From an uncultured Verrucomicrobiota bacterium (lineage in GTDB: Bacteria > Verrucomicrobiota > Kiritimatiellia > RFP12 > UBA1067), in contig CAMOHV010000059.1 in assembly GCA_946615275.1 (NCBI GenBank), positions 1 through 6,893 on the forward strand: a DNA stretch of 6,893 nt, read 5' to 3'. The stretch's first letter is position 1. Every line of letters starts with the position of its first letter. The notes beneath the pieces are model-generated. The model was not told the DNA's origin and did no database searches. It worked only from the letters and a program-made list of their open reading frames with translations. The position numbers and the translations under genes were made by a program. Below, one piece after another: positions 1-5,716 of the stretch.

Positions 1-5
1 CTTTT

Positions 6-3000
6 TCACTTGAACTCGATCAGCGTTCCGGCGCCGAGCTGCCGCGTTACGAGCAGTACGCCCGTACCCTCGAACCGCGAGTCGTCCTTGAACTGCGCCG
101 ACGACGACGTGGACCCCCAGGTGCCGCACTTGGCCGAGATCTTCGCAACGTCGTCGAAGAAGAGCGCGCCAACGGGGACCACGGTGGACGAGCCCGCGAT
201 GTCCACCTTGCCGCCGTCAGCGATCCTCCACGTGGTTCTGCGGTGCATTCCTGATTCGAGGTTCAGCGCGACCTTCGCGCCCGCTCCGCTGACCAGGACG
301 TTTGTGCATCCGGCCCATGTGCAGCGCGCCGCCAGCTCGAACACGCCCCCCGTCACCGTCAGCGAGCCCGTGGACTGTATGTTCGTCGCGAATGTATACG
401 AGGCGTCGCCGCCCTTCACGATCGACACGGCCCCCATCACGTGCACGTCTTCGTTCGTCCCCGGCGTCGTCTGGCGGAAGGAGAACGTCGCGGGCGATGA
501 CGAGGTGATGGCGGAAGTGCCGCGGTTCGCGGCGGTCGTCGTGCCGATCTCCCCGTTCAGGCGGATGTTCCCCACGGAGACGTCGTGCCCGTTGAGATTC
601 AGTTTCGGCGTGGCGGAGAGAACCGGCTCCATGGTCAGATTCGGGAACGGCTCAGCGGACACGCCGTCCGCCTCGACGTGGCACGTGCATGCGTCCTGGA
701 GGTTCAGCGTCTTCACGACGTTGCCTGACTCCAGCCAATGGACCGCGATCCAGATCGGCTGGAAGAGGTTGAACGAGGACCGGTTGAGATACCAGTTGCC
801 GCTGGCGGCGTTCATGTGGACGTTGCCTGCCGGATTGACCACGCCGCCGTCGGTGTAGAGCTTGCCCTTGCCGCCGTATACGATCACGTGGCTGGTGTTC
901 ATTATGGACAGAGGCCGTAAAAGATGCACGACGCCCCAGGTCTCGAATGAATTGCGGTCGTAGGCAGTGTTGCCAGGATGCACGGCCATCGTTATGGGCT
1001 TCTCCACGATCGTTTCCTGCCCGTCCACGCCCAGCATGATCCCCGCGGAGTGGCCGTTGTCGCTGTATGCGACTATGTCGCCCGGAAGGCCGGCGGCGGA
1101 CATCTTGCCGAAGGCGTAGAGCGGCGCCGTCGCCTTGAGCCTGCCCTCAAAGGCGATCCAGCGTCCCGTGTAGTCCAGCGCCTGATCCAGAAGCAGGGTT
1201 CCCGGCCCCTTCTTTGTGATGCATGAATAGGCGTTGGCGTTCACGGCCGCGAGGTCGGCGGCGGATATCGCGTCGGCGATGGAGAGCGTGGCGCCCGAAG
1301 GAACGGTGATGACGAGCGTGGACGTGAACATGGCGCATCCGCCTGCGGCCGGGTCGAAGACCGGGGAGCGCGTCGCGTAGGACGGCGAGGACTCGCCGCC
1401 GAAGTAGCCGCGGCCCTGGCTGGCCCCTCCAACCATGAAATCGCCGTCGAACATCAGCATGGTGCCGTCGGCGATGGACATCGCGCCTGCCGCCGCAGCC
1501 GCGTCGGCCACGGAAAGCGTCGCGCTGCCAATGCCCAGTGCGTTGTCTACGTTCGTGACGAGCCTCCCGCCGGAAAGCGTCACGCCAGTGCATCCCAGGA
1601 AGATCGCGTTCTTCGTGAACTCGACGGCGCCGCCCGCCACCTCAAGCGAGCCCGAGCAGTTCGGCGAGCACGCGCACACGAATGCTCCGGGGCCGGTCTT
1701 CTTGAGGGAGAGATGCCCGTCGAAGGTGAATGAGTGGTTTGTCGCCACGGGCGCCGTCACTCCGAAATCAAGCGTTGCCGGGCCGGTGGAGCTCGTGACG
1801 GAATAGCCGTAGATGTTCGTGGTGCCGAAGTCGAACGCGGTGTCGTGCCCCTTCAGGTCGAACGTCCCCCATGAAGAGGTCGTTCCGCTGTTCGTGACAA
1901 GGCGCACCTTGGGGCGGTTTGCGAAAGCGCCGTCGGTCTCGAGGAACACATACCCGCCGATATTGTGGGTTATCGACCCTACATTGTTGCCCGCCGCGGC
2001 GAAGTGGACGCACTCGTACGTCAGCTCCATCGACGAGATGTTCGCCGGCACGTCGTATATCCACCAGTGCTGGGACGCGCCGGCGTTCGCGACACCCTTG
2101 TCCGTCGCCTCCACGCCGCCGTACGTGTAGAACGTGCAGTCGGTGGGGAAGAAGAACGTCAGCTTCCCGGACGGACAGGAGAGTAGCCCGCGCAGCGTGC
2201 ATGACTTGCGGTGGGCCTGCAGGCGTATCGCGGCGGACTGCGTGTCGGGCGTGGCGGTGGCGTACACCTCTATGGGATTCTCCACCACGGCGTTCGTGGC
2301 GTCGAACTGCAGATACGCTCCGGCGGAATGCTGGACGATGACCTTCGACAAAGCGCCGGTGCCTCGGCCTAGCGCATTTTCGTTTGTCGCGACGATCGTC
2401 CCTCCTTGTCCAAGCGTCCAGGCACCTGCGTAGTCGAGCGCCCTGTCCAGCTTGAGCACGCCGCCGCCCGTCTTGACGACGTAGTCGTATTCATTGTTGT
2501 TCAGCTTCGCGAGGTCTTCGGCGGAAATCGCGTTCTCGATAGAGACGGAGCCGGACGGGACGTTTATCGTCAAGAGGCCTTCTCCGCCGGCGGAGCTCTG
2601 AAGCACGCCCGTAGAGGCCGAGTCGAAGAGGCCGAGCTTCGTCCCCGCCGGCGAACTGGTCGAACCGTATGTGCCGGCCGGCTTGACGACCCCGCCGCAG
2701 TAGAACCTTGTCACGGGCACCGTCAGGCCGGACGGCAGTAGCATCTGGTCGGCCGCTTCTCCATCCTCCACCACCAGATCCATCGTCACGGGGAACACAT
2801 CGGCATCGGCAATCTCAAGCCTCCCGCCGGAAAGCGTCACCTTCGTCACCTTCGCAAACGCCGCGGACGCCCCCATGGCAAGTGTCCCGTCACATACCGC
2901 AAGCTCTCCATACACATCGTCGCTCTTGTTGATTGTGAGCTTCCCCGCACCTCCCTTTACGAGGCTAAGACTACCGCTGAGTGTGCAGTTCAGCGTCGCG

Positions 3001-4073
3001 TCTACGGCGTTGGACACTGTGAGCGTGCAGGCTGCATTCCCTCCAAGGAGGTTCCCGCTGCCCACGCTCCCCGCCGTGATGTTCGACTCCAGCCGCACCG
3101 CCGCGGAATGTCCGTTGAGGTCAAGGTATTCGGACGCTCCGAAGTTGGATATCCGCATGGCGCCGCCGGAGAGCGCGCCGTCCGCGTAGAGGACCATCTT
3201 TCCGCCGCCTCTTCCGTAGAAGTGGCCGATCCTGTTCCCGGGCGCGTAGAGCCGCAGGTACACCCAGTTGTGGTTGAGCGTGCCGAGGTTCATAGGCTCG
3301 TCGTACACATACCAGTTTCCGTTGGCGCCGGTGGTGACGACTGTGGCGTTCGCCGCGTCCATGCCGCCGTACATGCTCAACTTCACGCCACCGCCCTGGA
3401 AGTAGAAGCCGCATGTGCAGGAATCCTCCACCGTGACGCGCCCGTCGATGCGAAGCCATACCTTGCTGCCGTTGTTGTCGCCGTTGAACATGAGAGTCCT
3501 CACATTCGTGGCGCCCGTTCCCGTGATGCGTATCGGCGCGGAGATGGTCGCGTTGATGCACCCCTTCTCCACGAATATCTGCGAATACGAGGCGGGGAGG
3601 CGGATGGTGGCGGCGGCGCCGACGCCCTTGCCCATGGGCCACGTTGGATCGGCCGAGGCGCTCCCGAGCTTTGCTATGGCCTTGTCAAGATTCCACGCGC
3701 CGGTGTATTCAAGATCCTCCGTGAGCGTCACCGTTATCTGCGACGAGCCGGTCAGCACCACGTTTGTGATCGTGCCGTCGTCCGTCTTGAGCGCCGTGTA
3801 GTATGCGGCGTTCGCGCCGGAGAGGATGCTTGAAAGCGCGCCGCTCTCGGTTATGGTGAGCACGCGGTCGCTCAGCGAAACCGCTGCGGCGGCGGTTGAC
3901 GCCATGGCCAGAGCCGCCGTTGCAAGCGCGGCTCTAGCGGACACGGAACGTGATTTCCCTTTGCACAATAGAGATCCACGCCTCGGCGCTGCAACCGCTT
4001 CGAATTTTCCCTCATCAACTCGGATGTGCGGATTGCACTCATCCGACTTTCCCTGAAAAACAGCATTCGCCAT
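6..4073 (-). CDS. Giant exported beta-solenoid protein with autotransporter-associated beta-strand repeats, no barrel
   Basis: Encodes 1355 aa from the ATG at 4073. After an N-terminal export signal (about residues 1-64) the whole protein is Gly/Ser/Thr/Ala/Asn-rich with short hydrophobic beta-strand stretches. Stretches such as SLVKGGAGKLTI (370-381) and SLKKTGPGAF (789-798), each followed by a 'G-x-L-x-V-x-G-G/T' strand, resemble the autotransporter-associated repeat (PATR) family, so a right-handed beta-helix at the cell surface or outside the cell is likely. Three modules of about 420 residues are visible (listed separately). I see no catalytic motif, C-terminal outer-membrane barrel, PEP-CTERM, LPXTG or hydrophobic anchor; the protein ends GTLIEFK. 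The ATG at 4073 is chosen because AAAGGAG lies 9 nt upstream and a consensus promoter lies just before it. A TTG ten codons upstream has no such site and sits about 7 nt from the predicted transcript start. The coding call is secure. Role (adhesin, surface layer, glycan binding) is unknown. Confidence 0.93.
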   Translation of the reverse strand: MANAVFQGKSDECNPHIRVDEGKFEAVAAPRRGSLLCKGKSRSVSARAALATAALAMASTAAAAVSLSDRVLTITESGALSSILSGANAAYYTALKTDDGTITNVVLTGSSQITVTLTEDLEYTGAWNLDKAIAKLGSASADPTWPMGKGVGAAATIRLPASYSQIFVEKGCINATISAPIRITGTGATNVRTLMFNGDNNGSKVWLRIDGRVTVEDSCTCGFYFQGGGVKLSMYGGMDAANATVVTTGANGNWYVYDEPMNLGTLNHNWVYLRLYAPGNRIGHFYGRGGGKMVLYADGALSGGAMRISNFGASEYLDLNGHSAAVRLESNITAGSVGSGNLLGGNAACTLTVSNAVDATLNCTLSGSLSLVKGGAGKLTINKSDDVYGELAVCDGTLAMGASAAFAKVTKVTLSGGRLEIADADVFPVTMDLVVEDGEAADQMLLPSGLTVPVTRFYCGGVVKPAGTYGSTSSPAGTKLGLFDSASTGVLQSSAGGEGLLTINVPSGSVSIENAISAEDLAKLNNNEYDYVVKTGGGVLKLDRALDYAGAWTLGQGGTIVATNENALGRGTGALSKVIVQHSAGAYLQFDATNAVVENPIEVYATATPDTQSAAIRLQAHRKSCTLRGLLSCPSGKLTFFFPTDCTFYTYGGVEATDKGVANAGASQHWWIYDVPANISSMELTYECVHFAAAGNNVGSITHNIGGYVFLETDGAFANRPKVRLVTNSGTTSSWGTFDLKGHDTAFDFGTTNIYGYSVTSSTGPATLDFGVTAPVATNHSFTFDGHLSLKKTGPGAFVCACSPNCSGSLEVAGGAVEFTKNAIFLGCTGVTLSGGRLVTNVDNALGIGSATLSVADAAAAAGAMSIADGTMLMFDGDFMVGGASQGRGYFGGESSPSYATRSPVFDPAAGGCAMFTSTLVITVPSGATLSIADAISAADLAAVNANAYSCITKKGPGTLLLDQALDYTGRWIAFEGRLKATAPLYAFGKMSAAGLPGDIVAYSDNGHSAGIMLGVDGQETIVEKPITMAVHPGNTAYDRNSFETWGVVHLLRPLSIMNTSHVIVYGGKGKLYTDGGVVNPAGNVHMNAASGNWYLNRSSFNLFQPIWIAVHWLESGNVVKTLNLQDACTCHVEADGVSAEPFPNLTMEPVLSATPKLNLNGHDVSVGNIRLNGEIGTTTAANRGTSAITSSSPATFSFRQTTPGTNEDVHVMGAVSIVKGGDASYTFATNIQSTGSLTVTGGVFELAARCTWAGCTNVLVSGAGAKVALNLESGMHRRTTWRIADGGKVDIAGSSTVVPVGALFFDDVAKISAKCGTWGSTSSSAQFKDDSRFEGTGVLLVTRQLGAGTLIEFK
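9..1298 (-). repeat. Module 3 of the giant protein (residues about 926-1355)
   Basis: Opens with LSIADAISAADLAAVN (930-945), then YTGRW (968-972), YAFGKMSAAG (986-995), VEKPITM (1023-1029), DGGV (1075-1078), GNWYL (1092-1096), GNVVKTL (1117-1123), LNLNGH (1158-1163), SIVKGGDASY (1217-1226), VLVSGAG (1259-1265) and the exit GTWGSTSS (1317-1324). The exit runs into FEGTGVLLV and stops 10 residues later. The protein therefore ends at the normal end of a module rather than being cut inside one. The Leu-Ser-Gly-Gly strand of modules 1 and 2 is altered here. Boundaries are approximate. Confidence 0.75.
1299..2555 (-). repeat. Module 2 of the giant protein (residues about 507-925)
   Basis: Opens with SIENAISAEDLAKLN (511-525), then YAGAW (548-552), ALGRGTGA (567-574), ENPIEV (598-603), YGGV (651-654), HWWIYDVP (669-676), GNNVGSI (695-701), FDLKGH (738-743), SLKKTGPGAF (789-798), VTLSGGRL (831-838) and the exit GYFGGESS (889-896) followed by STLVITVPSG. 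The same landmarks recur in modules 1 and 3 at an offset of about 414-428 residues. Modules 2 and 3 share the opening and module 1 does not, so the N-terminal module may have been modified to join the export signal. Boundaries are approximate. Confidence 0.75.
1561..1583 (-). repeat. 23-bp exact direct repeat inside the giant gene, copy 2
   Basis: Second copy, in module 2, of the repeat at 2818-2840, encoding the same eight residues with the same codons. Module 3 has a diverged counterpart (VLVSGAG). Confidence 0.9.
2556..3881 (-). repeat. Module 1 of the giant protein (residues about 65-506)
   Basis: First of three related modules. Landmarks in order: YTGAW (123-127), PMGKGVGAA (146-154), SAPIRI (178-183), YGGM (235-238), NWYVYDEP (253-260), GNRIGHF (279-285), LDLNGH (317-322), SLVKGGAGKL (370-379), VTLSGGRL (412-419) and the exit GTYGSTSS (467-474) followed by GLLTINVPSG. 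It differs from modules 2 and 3 at its start, where the 'SI-x-(N/D)AISA-x-DLA' helix-like opening is replaced by SGALSSILSGANAAYYTAL. Boundaries are approximate and come from comparing the modules by eye. Confidence 0.7.
2818..2840 (-). repeat. 23-bp exact direct repeat inside the giant gene, copy 1
   Basis: Positions 2818-2840 are identical to 1561-1583 over 23 bases. Both copies are in the same reading frame and encode VTLSGGRL, at residues 412-419 and 831-838. Their spacing is 1257 bp, exactly 419 codons, which is the module period. Synonymous positions are also identical, unlike most of the rest of the modules. Confidence 0.9.
3882..4073 (-). other. Extended N-terminal export signal of the giant protein
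   Basis: Residues 1-64. A polar stretch of about 30 residues with mixed charge comes first, then a basic segment (RR at 31-32, K38, K40, R42, R47), then the hydrophobic core ALATAALAMAS (49-59) and an alanine run with AxA-type cleavage options near residues 62-64 before VSLSDR. The basic segment, core and alanine end look like a Sec signal peptide. The n-region is about twice the usual length, as in the extended signal peptides of some large autotransporters. A shorter signal could start at the TTG codon for Leu36 (MCKGKSRSV...), but only a weak GAGG lies upstream of it. Cleavage position is inferred. Confidence 0.65.
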
Positions 4074-4082
4074 AGCTTGGTT

Positions 4083-4089
4083 CTCCTTT
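4083..4089 (-). promoter_or_regulatory. Ribosome binding site that fixes the giant gene's start
   Basis: AAAGGAG ends 9 nt before the ATG at 4073. It lies inside the possible TTG-initiated extension and so favours the downstream ATG. Confidence 0.85.
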
Positions 4090-4116
4090 CTTTGATTTTG
4101 CAAGTTATCGCTACCA

Positions 4117-4144
4117 ATTATAGCGGATATTTTCCCATTGTCAA
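4117..4144 (-). promoter_or_regulatory. Perfect-consensus sigma-70-type promoter for the giant gene
   Basis: On the minus strand TTGACA (4144-4139) and TATAAT (4122-4117) are separated by 16 bp, so both hexamers match consensus at every base. Transcription should start near 4110, giving a leader of about 35-40 nt that contains the ribosome binding site. The neighbouring housekeeping genes show nothing this strong. Start point and strength are inferred from the match only. Confidence 0.85.
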
Positions 4145-4186
4145 TACGTCATGGATCCTATTGTGTTTCGGGGAAGGCAAGCGAGG

Positions 4187-4215
4187 GCGCATGTGTATTT
4201 CACCCATGCGCATGG
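4187..4215. repeat. Inverted repeat and overlapping 12-bp palindrome upstream of the promoter
   Basis: GCGCATG (4187-4193) is the inverse of CATGCGC (4205-4211), with an 11-bp gap. The right arm also belongs to a perfect palindrome, CCATGCGCATGG (4204-4215). The site lies about 45-70 bp upstream of the -35 box of the giant gene, a possible position for a regulator site. It could equally be a remnant of a dispersed repeat. No regulator can be named. Confidence 0.4.
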
Positions 4216-4227
4216 ATATCTGGAAAC

Positions 4228-4244
4228 AACGAGAACTTCTCGTT
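4228..4244 (-). terminator. Possible weak terminator downstream of der
   Basis: A 17-bp perfect palindrome (AACGAGAA-C-TTCTCGTT) can fold into a 7-bp stem with a 3-nt loop, about 75 nt past the der stop. In the direction of der transcription it is followed by GTTGTTTCC, a short imperfect T-rich tail. In the other direction it is followed by GTTTGGATTTT, so it could act both ways. The stem is short and partly A+T. Taken alone it could also be part of the adjacent dispersed repeat. Confidence 0.35.
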
Positions 4245-4253
4245 TGGATTTTA

Positions 4254-4269
4254 ACGCAGATACGCAGAG
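4254..4269. repeat. 8-bp tandem repeat (ACGCAGAK x2)
   Basis: ACGCAGAT (4254-4261) is followed directly by ACGCAGAG (4262-4269), preceded by TTTTA. Tandem runs of this 'ACGCAGAG' type are a recurring intergenic motif in various environmental bacterial genomes, as far as I recall; their function is unknown. Only two copies are present here. Confidence 0.6.
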
Positions 4270-4300
4270 TCTTCCAGACTACCTGGCGATGCACACCAAA

Positions 4301-4321
4301 TTCTCAATTCTCAATTCTCAA
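4301..4321. repeat. 7-bp tandem repeat (TTCTCAA x3) at the 3' end of der
   Basis: Three exact head-to-tail copies of TTCTCAA (AATTGAG read in phase on the minus strand), with a partial fourth unit on each side. The repeat overlaps the end of der and supplies its TGA stop (4318-4320) and last Asn codon. It is a short heptanucleotide microsatellite, not a CRISPR array: no spacers are present. Confidence 0.9.
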
Positions 4322-5715
4322 TTCTTCAACGGCTTCCTCTTCGCGGCGATCTCGGCGCCAAGCTCCGCGCCGTCCTTGCGGGAGCGGGCCTTCAGGAACA
4401 TCCTCAATGGCGCGCCCTCTAGCCCGAACCGCGCGCGGATCGCCTTCTCGAGATACGACTTGTACGCCGGCGTCACGAGCTTCGGGTCGTTCACGAAGAG
4501 GCGTATCGTGAGCGGATCTACGCCCACCTGCAGCCCGTAGTACACCTTGAGCCTCCTACCGCCCTTCATCGGAGCGAGAGTCCGCTTCGTGGCCTCGACA
4601 AGCGTGCGGTTCAGGACGCCCGTAGGCATCTTCGCGCGCACGGAGGAGGAGACGGCGTCTATCGCGTCCACGGTGCGGCGGATGTTGTAGCCCGTCTTGG
4701 CGCTGCAGTAGACTATCGGGGCGTACGACATGAACGGCATCATCTTCCTCAAGACCTCCGAGGCCTTCGTCTCGGTGATGCCCTTCTCGGTCGCGAGGTC
4801 CCACTTGTTCATCAGAAGGACGCACCCCTTCTGGGCGTCGAGGATCTTCCCGGCGATGCGCATGTCCTGGCGCACGGGCCCCAGCTCGGACTCGAGGACG
4901 AGCAGCACCACGTCGGCCTCCTCGATCGCGCGCTCGCTGCGGAAGAGGGAGAAGTTGTCCACGGACGTCTTGGACATCTGCGTGTGGTGCTTCATGCCGG
5001 CGGTGTCCACGAGCGTGTAGTGCCGCGCCGCGGGGCCGGCGCCGATGGTGAACGGAACGTCAACTGAGTCGCGCGTTGTGCCAGGGATTTCCGAGACTAT
5101 CACGCGCTCCGCGTTGAGGAGCCTGTTGATGTAGGAGCTCTTCCCCGCGTTCGGTCGGCCCACGACCGCGACGCGCAGGGGGCGGACGCTCTCGGCGGAG
5201 GCGTCGGCCGGCGGCAGCCTGGACGTCGCGTACGCGACAAGCTCCTGCATTCCCCTTCCATGCTCGGCGGATATAGGGAACACGTCGAGTCCGAAGCGGT
5301 GGAATTCGCTGGCGCGCTCCTCGTCCTCGGCGCGGTCGCATTTGTTGGCTGCGATGGCGCATGGCACGCCCGACTCGCGGACGCGCTTTATCACCTCCTC
5401 GTCGAGGGGCGTCACCCCCGCGCGCACGTCCACCACGATGAGGCACACCGCGGCGTCGGTCACGGCCACCGCCGCCTGCTGGCGCGTCTCGGCGGCGAGG
5501 GGGTCCTCGGAGCCTGGCGTTGGGCCGAACGCGAGGCCGCCCGTGTCCACTAGCATGAACCGCCGCCCGTTCGCCTCCACCTCGCGGGCGACGCGGTCGC
5601 GCGTCACGCCTGGCTGGTCGAAGACTATCGCGATGCGCTGGCGCGCAATGCGGTTGAAAAGGGCCGACTTCCCCACGTTGGGGCGGCCCACTATCGCCAC
5701 TACGTTCGAGTCCAT
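4318..5715 (-). CDS. der: GTPase Der (EngA), 50S ribosome assembly
   Basis: 465 aa, normal length. Der is a cytoplasmic GTPase that helps late assembly of the large ribosomal subunit and has two tandem G domains plus a KH-like domain. Domain 1: GRPNVGKS (10-17), PGVTRD (35-40), DTGG (57-60), NKCD (124-127), SAEHG (149-153). Domain 2: GRPNAGKS (186-193), PGTTRD (211-216), DTAG (237-240), NKWD (303-306), SAKTG (338-342). The KH-like region is about 350-445, with VNDPKLV (408-414). The residues after the second DTAG (MKHHTQMSK) differ from the usual Arg/Lys-rich switch II, and the domain-1 switch II loop is long (61-80). The ATG at 5715 follows the corA stop after one base with no clear Shine-Dalgarno sequence, so translation is probably coupled to corA. 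The stop lies in a heptamer repeat. Confidence 0.97.
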   Translation of the reverse strand: MDSNVVAIVGRPNVGKSALFNRIARQRIAIVFDQPGVTRDRVAREVEANGRRFMLVDTGGLAFGPTPGSEDPLAAETRQQAAVAVTDAAVCLIVVDVRAGVTPLDEEVIKRVRESGVPCAIAANKCDRAEDEERASEFHRFGLDVFPISAEHGRGMQELVAYATSRLPPADASAESVRPLRVAVVGRPNAGKSSYINRLLNAERVIVSEIPGTTRDSVDVPFTIGAGPAARHYTLVDTAGMKHHTQMSKTSVDNFSLFRSERAIEEADVVLLVLESELGPVRQDMRIAGKILDAQKGCVLLMNKWDLATEKGITETKASEVLRKMMPFMSYAPIVYCSAKTGYNIRRTVDAIDAVSSSVRAKMPTGVLNRTLVEATKRTLAPMKGGRRLKVYYGLQVGVDPLTIRLFVNDPKLVTPAYKSYLEKAIRARFGLEGAPLRMFLKARSRKDGAELGAEIAAKRKPLKN

Positions 5716-5716
5716 G

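Noticed and set aside
10..858. Long plus-strand open frame opposite the giant gene
   Set aside because: It is the mirror of a GC-rich minus-strand coding region, shows no family resemblance and no ribosome binding site, and lies wholly inside the well-supported 1355-aa gene.
3955..3970. Lipobox at SLLC (residues 34-37) of the giant protein
   Set aside because: The cysteine comes before the hydrophobic core, not after it, so it cannot be a lipoprotein signal peptidase site.
4074..4103. TTG start ten codons upstream of the chosen giant-gene start
   Set aside because: It would begin about 7 nt from the predicted transcript start, has no Shine-Dalgarno sequence, and would place the real AAAGGAG inside the coding region.
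4301..4321. CRISPR-like array
   Set aside because: The repeats are 7 bp, directly adjacent, without spacers; this is a microsatellite.
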